Assembly (NCBI RefSeq): GCF_958298935.1
Contig: NC_084923.1
Coordinates: forward strand, 28,984,501 to 29,048,500
Reading direction: 5' to 3'
Origin: Phragmites australis
Taxonomy: Eukaryota > Streptophyta > Magnoliopsida > Poales > Poaceae
Length of the DNA: 64,000 bases
The notes beneath the pieces were generated by a model. It was not told where the DNA came from, ran no database searches, and saw only the letters and a list, made by a program, of their open reading frames with translations. Below are positions 25,607 to 36,440 of this stretch, one piece after another. Position numbers and translations under genes: made by a program. Each line of letters starts with the position of its first letter. Within the stretch, counting starts at the first letter, position 1.

Positions 25607-25806
25607 GGCCTTATATTGTAGCGACCCATCAGTGCCGGTTGGTATATGGAATCAGCACTTATAGACACTATCAGTGCCAGTTCTTAACTTCTCAGTGGTT
25701 AGTTGCATGCGAGAGTTTAAGAACCGGTACTGATACATCAACAGTACCGGTTTTTGTTGAACCGGCACTGATGGACCAGCACATATGTGGTATTCTGTAG
25801 TAGTGA
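25607..25806 (-). promoter_or_regulatory. Terminal repeat array and TATA box for the TNP2 gene
   Basis: Subterminal repeats (for example AACCGGCACTGAT and AGTGCCGGTT, several in both orientations) occupy 25630-25790. On the minus strand they lead into CAATATAAGG (TATA at 25615-25611), which would start transcripts towards the transposase. The TATA call is by motif and position. Confidence 0.55.
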
Positions 25807-25996
25807 TAGTTGGACTTTGCAACACGTCCCAAACTTGCCATGACAACATTAGACACGCACTGGACATATATTTGTGTATGCGTACACACTAAAGAGCACA
25901 AATTTAATATCTTAGGGTTCAGGTAGATCATAAATAATTACAAGACTAATCGGTGTAGTATAAATATTAAGTACTACTAGTTAAGATTAACTAGCA

Positions 25997-26649
25997 TCAA
26001 CCTTGACCACCACCACCTCCAGAGCCACCTCCTACAACTCCGCCAGCTGACCCGACTCCACCACTTCCCCCACTTCCACTACTACCATATGCATCTTCGA
26101 ACCCTCCACCACCGCCAACCGCGCTACCAGAATGTCCAACACCACTACCACCTCCGGAGCTACCACTACCACTATTTCCCCCCATTTGCACCTCCACCTT
26201 CATTGCCGCCACCCCCAGTGTTCACACTCACCCTGCCATGGCCTATGTGAACACCAATACCATCTCCACCACCGCCTCTGGCATGCACACCGCCGGCGCT
26301 AACAGCTCCACCTCCACCCCCGCCAATCCCAACGTCAACCCCAATCATGACCAACATTGATGCCGACACCAACACCCGCTCCGCCACCCACGCTTGCACC
26401 ACCACCATGGGTAGTGCCAGCTCCACCTCAGAACCCACCACTGATACCAATTGATGTGCCATGCCCGCCATGGATGATGCTCACACCAAAGCCTTGTCCC
26501 CCCTCACCAGAGCCGCCTCTGATGGAGAATGATTTGCTATCGTTAAGGGGGGTTTTGTCGGCAAGGAGGAGCCTTGCATGGGCAAGCGGGAGAAGTAAGA
26601 AGTACACTAGTAAAACTGAAATGGCCAGGCGGCAAGAAGAAGTCGCCAT
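25997..26649 (-). pseudogene. Glycine-rich secreted (cell-wall type) protein, broken
   Basis: ATG at 26649 opens a clear signal peptide (MATSSCRLAISV, then LLVYFLLLPLAHA) followed by a mature start RLLLADKTPLND and glycine-rich sequence. The frame hits TGA near 26430 (GGF-stop) and then continues glycine-rich in two further frames (GIGGGGGGAVSAGG to 26172; then GGSGVGHSGSAVGGGGG to a stop near 25997). Glycine-rich composition continues without break across all three frames, which points to one nonsense change and two frameshifts in a former gene. A TATA box lies 60 bases upstream. Secreted glycine-rich proteins act in plant cell walls; the exact role here is unknown. It is the best host-gene candidate in the window. 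Confidence 0.7.
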
Positions 26650-26707
26650 GGGAGTGTGAATGGATGAATGGAGCCGCTTCACTTTGCTGGCACTACTCAA
26701 GCGCTGC

Positions 26708-26716
26708 TTTATATAG
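26708..26716 (-). promoter_or_regulatory. TATA box of the glycine-rich protein gene
   Basis: TATATAAAG on the minus strand, about 60 bases before the ATG at 26649, a normal plant spacing for a short 5' leader. Confidence 0.65.
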
Positions 26717-26930
26717 AGTCAGTTCTGCTTGGCGGTTCTACACGAAGTAATCTCAAGTAGGAGAAAAGTGATCGTAGTGAGCTGTGTAGCACAACTAGCC
26801 ATGTTGAAAGGTGAAGTGGACCACATGGCCAAGGAATTTGTTAGGTGCACTTGTTTAGGCATGTTAATCCAAGTTCGGGCTTCGAAAAAATCATCTTTGA
26901 GTTACATGACAATATATGCAACCAGCTTTA

Positions 26931-27046
26931 CTGTCGGACCGACTGGTCCCTGGAGGCAGCTCCCAGGGGGCGACCCGGGTTCGATCCCCGGTGCACGTTC
27001 ATTTTCTCTGCAAATGGATGAGTGTGGGTCCCGTTTCTGAAAAAAA
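26931..27046 (+). mobile_element. tRNA-derived SINE with 20-bp TSD
   Basis: A 116-bp unit contains a B-box GGTTCGATCC (26978-26987) inside a tRNA-like GACCCGGGTTCGATCCCCGG, a tRNA-unrelated body, and an A-rich tail (TGAAAAAAAAA). It is flanked by AATATATGCAACCAGCTTTA (26911-26930) and AATATATACAACCAGCTTTA (27047-27066), a 20-bp duplication with one mismatch, the hallmark of LINE-assisted insertion. The A-box is less clear. Confidence 0.85.
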
Positions 27047-27066
27047 AATATATACAACCAGCTTTA

Positions 27067-30000
27067 TTTTGTTTACGGGATCAAAAGTTTTCAGTTTAAA
27101 ATTCGTCTCCATCTTCGAACAAAAACAGTATGTTAATACCTTCCCTCCAAGTTCGTTTCAATAGAAACCTCGGTTGAAGTACAGATTTTCATTTTTTTTT
27201 TTTGTATGATAGATGGAAAGTTAACTCAACTACGATAAATTAAGTGGCCTACGCAATAAGAAATCTTCACGGCGTAAAAAGACTGAGTTGGTGATTGTCG
27301 TATGTGTTCTAGAAACTTCATCTTAGAAGATCTTCAAATTTATTTGCATATGTCATAGAAGATCGATCCTCTAAGGAGGATGTCGGCTTCTTCTTCATTT
27401 AAGGATAATTATTTGTGAATGATCAGTATGTCAGGGAATAGTTTAGCACATGTAATGATGAGTTATTTGAGATCAATTGCAACGCGCGGTCACCGTATAT
27501 ATACAAACTCTGGTATACAAATTATATCCCAGATTTGTCTATACCGAACAATTTAATTATTGCCTGTCATGTTCGGGGAAAGAATAAGGAATATGTTGCT
27601 TTGATCTTTAGAAAACAAGGATGCAACCTTTCATACGTACTTTGATAATTCAGAATGCAAAGGTTCACATGACCTTTTGCTGCTCGTTTTTTCCTGCTTC
27701 CCCATTTGCTTTCTGTTGCGGTTGCTTTGCAACTGCGACAACTCTCCATCCAATCTGCTCTGCTGGAAGATCTGTGATTCCGTGTTAAGTTAAGCATCTC
27801 TGGATGCCTCTAGTTTACAGCCAACTGTTTTAGACATGTTTTCCTAAAATTCAATCTACGTGTTCCAAGAAAAAGATAAGTGTGCCAACCATTATGTTGA
27901 AGTGGTCTATCAAGATAGGTAATTCAGGCCGTGTTGACTTATTTAGATTGTTAACCTCTTGACCCACTCTGACTGACGACATTTATATATGGTACAGCCA
28001 TATATTATGCTCCCTCCAAATGATGTTTTACAATATATGGGTTCAGTCCAACTTTGTGAAATAAGTCATTAGATGTATTTGAAACTATCTAGATTGACTA
28101 TATGGAGACAATATCATAACATTCATCGTCAGAAGTACTCTATAATATTGTGCTTCATTAATGTATATTGATGTATTAATATAAAATCATAAAAGAATGG
28201 TCAGAGTCATTTCTTGTAGACCATTAAAAGTCAATAACATTGTACAGAGAAGAATATAGTGGGTACTATCTGTCCAACCCCACCAACAACACAACAAATC
28301 TCTTGAACAAAGTAAGATTTCACCATGCACAAGACTAGTTATAGGTGTTTAAAAAAGTTAATTATACATCTTTCACGGAATTAAAGGGCAGCAGAGATTG
28401 GAAACGTCACAATAAGTAACAGAAGTTTTTATTTTCTCAATTGACAAATATTATGAAAAATTGACATAATACCTCATAAAATTGGGTATTATGTTATCTA
28501 TCATCCCACAAATTTCAACTTAGAAAACAATTTGTACAAGGAGAAAATGGAAAAGACAATTTCATTACGGATTAAATAACCCAATTTAAGGGGGTTAAAT
28601 GAGATGAAAGTGTTGTGATAAATTGACACAATAGGGTGTTAGATAGTGGAAACATCACAATAAGTATACTTTTAGATTCCTTAGTTGGCAAATACTGTGA
28701 AAATTTTGACACAATACCTCCCAAGCAGATATATTACCAAACTTATGGAGTGACAATTATAAGGATTGCCAAATTGATAGAATCAATCATTTTCATAATG
28801 GGAAGTGCTACAATGCTCCAAAAATTGAGAAATACGAAATTTTTTCAAACAGTCATAAATAATTGTGTAGAAAATTAAAGAATATTGAAGAAAATGAACA
28901 TGTCATGCCAGAAAATTTCAAGCTGACCCCGATCTACACATTGAGAAACAAAAAATTTCACAATTAGAAGAAATAAATCCGATATTGAAATTGGACAAGG
29001 CAAAGATAAAGCTACTATTTTGCTGAAGTTAAATTTGGTTTAATCATGATATCTTTTTTTGTTGAGTTATTAGAAACGCTTGATTATATTATTCAGTGCT
29101 AACCCATTTGTCCCGGCATGACCATTTGCCTTATTTTCATGCAGTAGTATATGGGTTATTCGAGTATAGAACAACTCTTTTACTATAAATTCGATCGACT
29201 GCGTAACAAAAGTTCTAACCCACGTATAACCTGCATGCTATCTCCTTTTTTCTCTGAACTGCATGCTATCGTCTTTTTTGGTCATTTGAGAGCCATGGCG
29301 TCTTTTAGCGTCAAGTAAGCTCCGTCTTAGGCTACTCTGATACGGGGGATCGGTAACAAATGAAAAGCAGGAACACAATTTTTGGCAGGATGGTTAGCCA
29401 CCAAATCCATTTTTCTACCAAATCAAAGTGGTTTCTATGCATGACAGCACTATTGTTCAGCAAATTAACGGACTCTGCAAATTTTTGACCAGATACAGTA
29501 GCACTTGTCCAAACAAGCTCACAATATCTCACATCTTAGGGTTGGAAATAAAGCTCGAGCCTCACAAGCTAGCTCGGCGTCAAATCGAGCCAAGCCCTAG
29601 CCACCCCATCCCATACATGCTTCCCTTTATGTTTAGGGTTCCACCGTTCGACCAAAAGTCCAACACAACACTGGATCAAAATTCCAGAGGTTAGCCACCA
29701 CTCCGCCTCTCTACCAAAGTCACGTTGTTGGTTGCACTGGCGAGATCCACCATCACCATCCTTGCCGCCACAAACCCCTCATCGTAAAGGCAAGATCATG
29801 TGAGCTGAGTCGAGCCTGGCTAGGCTTGGCTCTTTTCCAGCCTAGTCACGCTAGACGGTCAGCTCTAGTCAAAGATGGAATAGTCGGTGAATCTAGATGG
29901 TGGTTGGACATGACTAGTTGGCAATGCACGTGACTAGGCAGCTGTCTTGGTGATGCAAAGTTTGGCTCCTAGCAGGTCCACACGAGAGGATTGTTTTGGC

Positions 30001-30206
30001 TCTGGATCACTAGTCACGGGTGACTGACTGTCTACGTCTCAAGTCTAGGTGAACATTGGCAATAAGTGAGGTGGTTATTAAATTTGTTTTGTAGATGCCG
30101 AGCCGAAGAGATTGCTGACATGAAGCAAGAGGCCCGAAGGCGGAGACTCCAATCCCGATTAACGAAGGACGAAGGACAAAGGGCTGCCTGAAGCAGGATG
30201 AAGGAC
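27067..30206. other. AT-rich intergenic DNA with minor repeats
   Basis: No gene recognised. CTCCCTCC near 28010 recalls a Stowaway terminus, but no partner end was found. Two direct copies of GGAAAC-TCACAATAAGTA with following ATTGACA-AATA-TGTGAAAA-like sequence start near 28399 and 28648. At 29540-29830 there is GC-richer sequence of unknown origin. At 30100-30206 CGAAGGA-type low-complexity repeats precede the CACTA insertion. Confidence 0.4.
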
Positions 30207-31060
30207 CACTACTACAGAACTGGCCTTATATGCTAGCCCATCACTACCGATTCCTAATGAGCTAGTAATGATGGGGCATCACTGTCGGTTCATAAGCCAC
30301 GCGGGAAGAATCAACCATTGTGGCTTATAAACCGGCAGTGATAAGAATGATCACTACCAGTCGATGGATTGAGCTGGCAGTGATGCCCTACTCACTCATC
30401 ACTGCCGGCTTAATCCACCTACTGACAGTGATAGCATAACATCACTGCTGGCTGGTTAAATGAGCCGATAGTGATGTCCCGGCTATATAAAAGTCATCCA
30501 CTCCTTCCGCAAGCTCGAGCACTGCAGAGAGGAGCTCTATTCTTGCTCGGTGGTGGCCATTTTTGCTACCCAAGATCTTGGTGGCTTCAAAATTTTAAGA
30601 AATCCTCATGCCATAGGTGTTCCAAGGTGTGTAACTTCCTCTCCAATCCATTTCTATTTGAACTTTATTTGCTAAATTGCTCTAGATTTTGAAATGATGG
30701 AGATGAACCTATGGCCATGATGTTTTGAGACAATGTAGATGCAATTATACCTCATTTATGATATGGAAGCTTCAATTATGGTAGAAAGTGTCTTACTTGG
30801 TGTAGGACTTGGGTTCGAGTCTCTATGCACACGCGTGAAGCTAAAATAAATTTTTGCACCCCGCAATACCAGCAGTGAAAGGGGTTTCACTACCAGTGGA
30901 CATATTGGGTCAACAGTGAAACTACTTTCACTGCCGGTGCACTTATTAAGCCGGCAGTAAAAGTAGTTTTAGTGCCGGTTGTCCTAGTGAGCTGGCAGTG
31001 AAGGTACCATTTCACTGCCGGTGGTCATATTGAGCAGGCACTAAAAGTCCTCCCGTATAA
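30207..31060 (+). promoter_or_regulatory. Two CACTA repeat arrays, each followed by a TATA box
   Basis: The terminal array (30207-30478) has ATCACTGCCGGCT-type repeats in both orientations and ends in GGCTATATAAAAG (near 30481). A second array of TTTCACTGCCGGTG-type repeats at about 30870-31040 ends in CCGTATAAAATAG (near 31053), followed by the ATG at 31129. The segment between holds a putative first leader with a splice-like AGGTGTGTAA near 30626. Confidence 0.55.
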
Positions 31061-31113
31061 AATAGCTCAACGCCCTGCGCCCTTTAACACTTAGAAAAAA
31101 TTTCCCCTTCCCT

Positions 31114-31317
31114 GTGCCATCCATCGAAATGCCTCTCGACACTGAGGAGCCCACACCGCTGGAGCTCCATGAGCCTATGCCCGCTATTCGTGTCCACCTC
31201 AACATTGTCATCCTCTTCCCTACCGTCATCGATATCGTCCTACCCGGCGCCATTCTCATCCTCCTCGACGCCCAGCCCACGCACCCCACTGCCCAAACCT
31301 TGCTATTTTGCAGGTAA
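31114..31317 (+). CDS. Possible first exon of the CACTA second gene
   Basis: An ATG at 31129 follows the inner TATA box by about 75 bases and opens a GC-rich frame (MPLDTEEPTPLELHEP) that ends just after a GCAG|GTAACG donor-like site at 31312. Coding bias and position suggest exon 1 of the second-gene protein whose later exons start near 32575. It has no recognised domain. Confidence 0.4.
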   Translation: MPSIEMPLDTEEPTPLELHEPMPAIRVHLNIVILFPTVIDIVLPGAILILLDAQPTHPTAQTLLFCR

Positions 31318-31318
31318 C

Positions 31319-31440
31319 GATTAGAGGAATATTTGATTAGAGGAATGTTGGGTTACAGGTTGGATTAGAGGAATGTTGGATTGCAGGTTGGATTAGAGGA
31401 ATGTTGGATTGCAGGTTGGATTAGAGGATTGTTAGGGTAA
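31319..31440 (+). repeat. Tandem ~30-bp repeats
   Basis: About four copies of GGATTAGAGGAATGTTGGAT with TGCAGGTT spacers, the first copies degenerate. They lie in the presumed intron after the exon at 31129. Confidence 0.75.
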
Positions 31441-31864
31441 CTGGTCGATCATGAGGGCCAAATTAGCTTGGAATGTTGGATTAGAGGAGGAGAGGAGAGG
31501 GGGTTCTAGTGGTGATTGTTGGGGTAACTAAATCATCTTTCTTATTTTCATGTTTATTGATGTGCTATGAAATGGTATGTTGTTGATGTTGTGATATTGC
31601 TAGCAGGACAGAGATATTGGTTTATTTAGTTGTAAAGAGAGTTCAGGTGTTTAATAGAATCAATCATATGACAATGTAAATTGATATTGTTAACTGAGAA
31701 CATTGGGCCATGTATAAGGGCGATTATGATCCTACTGTTAGATAGCAATGTAAATCGATATTGTTAGATGAGCAAATGATGAAAGGGGATAATTATCTTC
31801 ATAATCTGATGAAAATGCTGCTAGACATCTGATGTTGACCTAAACAGTTTTCTTTTACATGTTC

Positions 31865-32019
31865 AGAGAGAAGGCATTCTTCGCAAGTTAGCATTTATGT
31901 GCCATTCCTACTAGTTCAGAGAGTAGCTTCTCTCAAGACGAGCTGGACGCCCTATCTGAGGTTGGCCTAAACAGTTTTCTTTTAGCCACATAATGCTAAC
32001 TTGCGAAGAATTCTTTCTC
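31865..32019 (+). repeat. Inverted repeat with ~35-bp arms
   Basis: The arm 31865-31901 (AGAAGGCATTCTTCGCAAG core) is matched in inverse by 31987-32019 (CTTGCGAAGAATTCTTTC core) with few mismatches and an ~85-base loop. A direct repeat CCTAAACAGTTTTCTTTTA precedes each arm (near 31840 and 31966). It could fold as a hairpin in the intron transcript. Confidence 0.7.
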
Positions 32020-32574
32020 GCTGGACATGTAATCAATACTGAAGTCCTAATAAAGCCAGTAGCTATAGCCACTGAGCCTAATAGTTTTTTGAAAGAACAT
32101 TCTTTGGTGTTAGGGTGGTTTGTAGTATAGCATTTTCAAATATTCTCTGAAATTTTGGACTACTTTGACATGGTATGTTGTTCATCGTGGTTGGCAAAGT
32201 AGAGTGTTTTCCAATTGGGAGGAATGCAACGCACAAGTTAATAGATTCATAATCCTAGTTTTGGTTGTAATCATCATTATTTTGCTATGTAAGATGATGT
32301 GACTTGTAAGATCAATGGATCAATTGTCAGTACCCTTATGCCTATTTGCTATGTTAGATGTGACTTTTTTTTGTTAAATGTGGTTCTAATGTACTCAATT
32401 ACAATACTATATGTGTATGCATTCTATCTATCGACTCCTTCATGGCTATCTCACTCTTTTGACAGCCTCTTTCCCTCCCTCGTCGGCTTTATCTCTACCT
32501 CCCTCCTTTCTCAGCTCTCTATATGTATACTACTCAACCGCTAGTCGTCATCGTATGCAGAACTTCTAGGGAGG

Positions 32575-32883
32575 AATGGAATCACCAATCACCGATTCGG
32601 TCTAGGTGCCAGAAGGAGATGTAGTGCCACTGTCAAACATTGAAGCAGGTAGCCTGAGCCACTACCTCAACCTGGAACAAATAGACGCCTATGGAGTCGA
32701 TGAGGTAATTCATAAGTAGATGAATGCATCTCTTCTACATATTATCGTATACGTTCCCAATAGTTTTTTTGCATATGCGCAGATGCTTGATACTCCGGAG
32801 GATCACAACAATGAGCAATCCCATACGTGGCATAGTGTCCGAGGTCCCTCGAAGATGCCTACTGGGAGATTTGTGATCACGGA
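32575..32883 (+). pseudogene. CACTA second-gene protein, 5' part, cut by the gypsy insertion
   Basis: Exon-like sequence reads LSHYLNLEQIDAYG then, after a short intron-like gap, LDTPEDHNNEQSH and PTGRFVITD. This parallels the other CACTA's GSLSVYLNMDQ and EGRFIITEV (minus strand, about 19430-19230). The frame stops at 32883, where the Tat element starts, and resumes at 47379 with the matching EVSPTGEP. Confidence 0.7.
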
Positions 32884-33081
32884 TGTCGGTGTATCAGGAA
32901 CCAGGGGTCCCTGAGTCCCGAGGCCGGGCCGGCCATCCGCCACGCGTCACCATCCCGCGAGGTCCGCCCTGCGAGATAAGAAGAAGCTAAGTCCCGGGAG
33001 AAGGTGCTCGGGGCTGTCGCCTCTGGTTCCCGAGCACCCCAGTTCCCCGATGATCCGCGGAGTCCAAGTACCGGGAAGGAA

Positions 33082-33445
33082 GTGCTCGGGAGAGAGTGCT
33101 CGGGGCTGCACGTGGCAGCCCCCAAGGGCTCGGTTCCCCGAAGGTTTCCCCCAGTGCTCGGGAGAGAGTGCTCGGGGCTACACGTGGCAGCCCCCGAGGA
33201 CTCGGTTCCCCGAAGGTTTCCCCTAGTGCTCGGGAGAGAGTGCTCGGGGCTGTGCGTGGCAGCCCCCGAGAACTCGATTCCCTGAAGGTCTCACCGGAGT
33301 GCTCGGGAGAGAGTGCTCGGGGCTGTGCGTGGCAGCCCCCGAGGACTCGGTTCCCCGAAGGTCTCACCGGAGTGCTCAGGAGAGAGTGCTCGGGGCAGCA
33401 TGTGGCAGCCCCCGAGGACTCGATTCCCCGAAGGTTCGCGCAAGA
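33082..33445 (+). repeat. Five 72-73-bp tandem repeats in the 5' LTR
   Basis: Units begin GTGCTCGGGAGAGAGTGC at 33082, 33154, 33226, 33299 and 33372. Each holds GTGGCAGCCCCCGAG and TTCCCCGAAGGT. The 3' LTR has the same five units (45953, 46025, 46097, 46170, 46243). ORFs on both strands across this block are by-products of the repeats. Confidence 0.92.
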
Positions 33446-33927
33446 TCGTTCGACGACCCAAAGGGTCCCCTCGCCGGGGTGTCAGCCAGTCAAAGACACG
33501 AATGCCGCATTTAATAGGCACGCGCGGCCTGACATCCTGACATCCTGACATTCTCAGCTGCCCACGCCCTAGTGTCAGACCCTGCCATGCTTTGGCACGG
33601 GGGCGTAGGTCCATTAAATGCACGGGTCCCGTCCCGTTTCACCCGGGTGCCTCGGGATAACGTTGCCAGAATCGAAGCGCTCCGCCTGCCACCCTGCCCC
33701 GGCAGAAGAACAAGACAGGGTGGGCACACCGGGCACCTCTGCGGCTGCCCGGTGGGCCCTCTTAATGGCGCTGGAGGACCTCCACAGTGGCGGGTGGTCG
33801 GATACACGCCGCAATCTTCCACCGCCCCTGTTACTTCGCCGAGACGGAATGATGACGCCTTTCTCCGTGGCACCTCGGCACGTGCGCCCCCTCTTTCCCA
33901 TTCAGGATAAGTCGAGGTCGGCGCGCC

Positions 33928-33934
33928 TATAAAA
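33928..33934 (+). promoter_or_regulatory. LTR TATA box
   Basis: TATAAAAGG in the U3 part of the 5' LTR; the equivalent is at 46862 in the 3' LTR. It would start the genomic RNA about 30 bases downstream. Confidence 0.75.
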
Positions 33935-34440
33935 GGATAGGATGGAGAATACATAAGACAACGCAAACAGCTCACCGCTCACAGCTCACAGCTCACAGCT
34001 CACGACACACAACACACGACTCACGACTCATCCTTGAAGAATTCCGCCTCAGATCCGGAAGCCCTCAAGAAGCACCCGAAGCCCAGATCAAAAGACGAAG
34101 AACATCACAAACAAGCTCAAGCCAAGCTAGAACACGAGAGCCTCAAGCTCTCTGTAGACAGCTCACCCCTGTAACCAGATACATCCTTGAAGAATTCCCT
34201 TCAAGGATAGATATAGCACTCACACAGGAGTAGGGTATTACGCCTCCGTGCGGACCGAACCTGTCTAAACCCCGGTGCACCCATCTTTCTCGCACTAGGA
34301 AGTTCATCTCCCACCAGCCACTGCATTTATTTCCGTTCCCATTTATTTCCCAGACAAGCTCGTTCAGGATCAGCCCCCCGGCCGAATCTCTAAAAAGAGG
34401 TCTCTCGGGATCCCTGCGATAGGAGTTCATCCTCCGACAG

Positions 34441-34458
34441 CTGGCGCGCCAAGTAGGG
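34441..34458 (+). other. Primer-binding site of the Tat element
   Basis: CTGGCGCGCCAAGTAGGG begins one base after the LTR end at 34439, with TGG at 34442 as required to pair with a tRNA 3' CCA. The tRNA species is not assigned here. Confidence 0.6.
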
Positions 34459-34505
34459 GGGAATATCCCTGGATTTGTTTGTTTCGCTTTTTTTCACAGG
34501 AAAAG

Positions 34506-36440
34506 ATGGCTGGTGGGCACCGTCTCCAGCGTTCCGGCTCCACTTCCAGTGACGGAGCGCTGCCCGACGCCAGAGAGAGCCCAGTTGCTGCTGCATACCA
34601 GCAGCAGCCGCCATCCACGTGCGCGGTTTTTCCCGCTCAAGGGGATCAAGGCGCTGGGCCCATCAGGGCCGCCGACGCACTTTTCGACCCCCAGCAGGTG
34701 GTCGGGACCCCGGCCGCTAGGTCCGCCTCTGGACCACGTCGGGTGCCACCTCTTCGCAGGCTCGCATTCAGCGAGGCCGGCCCAGGGAGCGCGCTGCTTG
34801 CAGCGCATGCTCTCCTCAGGCACCCGCCCGTTCAGGCCACGCCGAACACTCCGGAAGGCCGGTGGATCCAAGATGTCGTCGCTTTGGTTGGCACTGCTCG
34901 TCGCCAGGTGCAGGCCGGGAGTCCTCGCACCACCTCTCAGCGTGGTGCCGCCAGAGCCGGCTCCTCAACGGGCAACACCCGCACGGGCCGAGGGGCCACC
35001 AGGCGGAGTGCCGTCCCCCTGGCCGTGTCCGAAGCCCGGGACCTTCGCTTACGCCTTGACAAGCGGAGGGGCCACGAGGATGCCCGAGTTACTCTCGAGC
35101 GCCAGCGGGAGACCCGGCAGGGGGTCGGGGCAGAGGACCAGGCTTCCTCTCTCCCGGCCCAAGGCCACCGGGGATCCCCGGCTCACCGCCACTCGCCACC
35201 TAGGACCCCTACTCGTGCTACGGGGTACGGCACCGGCTGCCGTGCCTTCACCACCGAGCTCCGTCGGGTCAGGTGGCCTTCCAAGTTCCGCCCCGAGCTG
35301 CCGGAGAAGTACGACGGATCCATTGACCCCGTCGAGTTCCTCCAGATCTACACAACGGCCGTCCAAGCGGCTGGAGGCAGCGAAAAGGTGATGGCAAACT
35401 ATTTTCATGTTGCCTTGAGGGGCTCCGCCCGCTCTTGGCTTATGAACTTACCCCCAGGGTCTATTAGCTCCTGGGATGACCTGTGCCACCAGTTTGTGGC
35501 CAACTTTCAGGGCACGTTTACGCGCCGCGGTTTGGAGTGCGACCTCCACGCCGTCCAACAGCAGGAAGGGGAGACGCTACGGCGCTTTATACAGTGCTTC
35601 AGCCAGGTTCGCAACACTATTCCGCGAGTGGCCCCTCATGCTGTTATTGTTGCTTTCCGGCAGGGCGTCCGCGACGAGCGGATGCTCGAAAAGCTAGGTA
35701 CGCATGAGATCGAGACCACTGCGGAACTCTTCGCACTGGCCGATAAGTGCGCCATGGCTGCGGAGGCCAGGGCGTGGCATGCTCCTCGCCTCGCCTCCGA
35801 CAAGCCAAGTTCTTCCCGCTCCGACAAGTGGGAAAAGAAGAAGAGAAGGAAGCGCGAGGCCACTCCCGTTGAGCCGACCCAGGTCCCCGCTCACAGGGTG
35901 CCGCAAGAGCCCGACCGCCGGCAAGAGCGCCGGCCGGGCGTCGACCGACGTCCCGTCAGAGCCCCTGCTCGGGCTCCTCCTCGGGCCTCCGTGCCCACGA
36001 GGGCCCCGGCACCAGCTAGGGCACCGGCTCCAGCAAGAGCCCCGGCCCCCGGCCGAGCTCCTGCTCCAGCCAGGGCCCCCGCTCCCGCGGGGCCCGAGCC
36101 AGGTAAATGGTGTCCCATACACCAGACCAGATGGCACGACCTCACGGAGTGTCGTACGGTCAAAGGACACGTGGAGCAGTGCCAGAGGGAGCGCGACGAG
36201 TCCCGCGGAGGAGGCGATGCTGAGGTCGCCCCCGACAACGCCGAGCTCGGCTTCCAGGAGCCCGAGCACGCCGTCGCCTTCATCGATGGAGGCGCCTACA
36301 CACCTTGCTCACGACGTGGCATCAAGGTCATGCGACGCGAGGTGTGCTCGGCAACCCCGAGCGAGGAGGCCGCAAGGCCCCTGAGGTGGTCGGATGCTCC
36401 GATCACGTTCAGCATGGCTGATCACCCCGCCAGTACTGCA
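34506..36440 (+). CDS. gag: Gag of the Tat element (out of frame with pro-pol)
   Basis: The ATG at 34506 (AAAAGATGG) is 67 bases from the LTR and starts MAGGHRLQRSGS. A basic N-terminal half leads to the retrotransposon gag domain (about 35250-35780: KFRPELPEKYDG, LRGSARSWLMNLP, GETLRRFIQCFSQVRN, FRQGVRDERMLEKL). Next come an Arg/Pro region with APAPARAPAP repeats (35950-36090) and a knuckle CPIHQTRWHDLTEC (C-x2-H-x4-H-x4-C). Gag forms the particle and binds RNA. The tail AFIDGGAYTPCSRRG and ITFSMADHPAS continues towards protease in relatives, but here the frame shifts near 36440 and ends at 36488. Confidence 0.88.

Larger units (their letters stand above)
15600..25806 (-). mobile_element. 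CACTA (En/Spm) transposon with two minus-strand genes, TSD ATA
   Basis: The right end reads GGTATTCTGTAGTAGTG (inverted CACTACTACAGAATACC) and the left end reads CAGTACTACAAATACCC, so the left terminus carries a C-to-G change in the CACTA core. ATA precedes the left end (15597-15599) and follows the right end (25807-25809). Subterminal repeats of the type ATCAGTGCCGGTT lie at both ends. Inside, on the minus strand, are a TNP2-like transposase (24662-21871) and a second protein with a C48 protease domain (19468-16087). Both are interrupted by stops and frameshifts, so the copy is probably immobile by itself. Confidence 0.9.
32884..34439 (+). repeat. 5' LTR of the Tat element
   Basis: 1556 bp, TGTCGG...CCGACA. 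It contains five 72-73-bp tandem repeats, a TATA box at 33928 and short CAGCTCA repeats near 33970-34005 just downstream. It matches the 3' LTR closely except at about 33600-33715. Confidence 0.93.

Noticed and set aside
28005..28030. Stowaway MITE end (CTCCCTCC)
   Set aside because: No inverse partner or TA duplication could be found.
33082..33445. CRISPR-like array
   Set aside because: Units are head-to-tail repeats without unique spacers, inside an LTR of a plant retrotransposon.
34513..36384. Long ORFs on both strands overlapping gag
   Set aside because: Shadows caused by high GC content; only the 34506 frame contains the gag domain and zinc knuckle.
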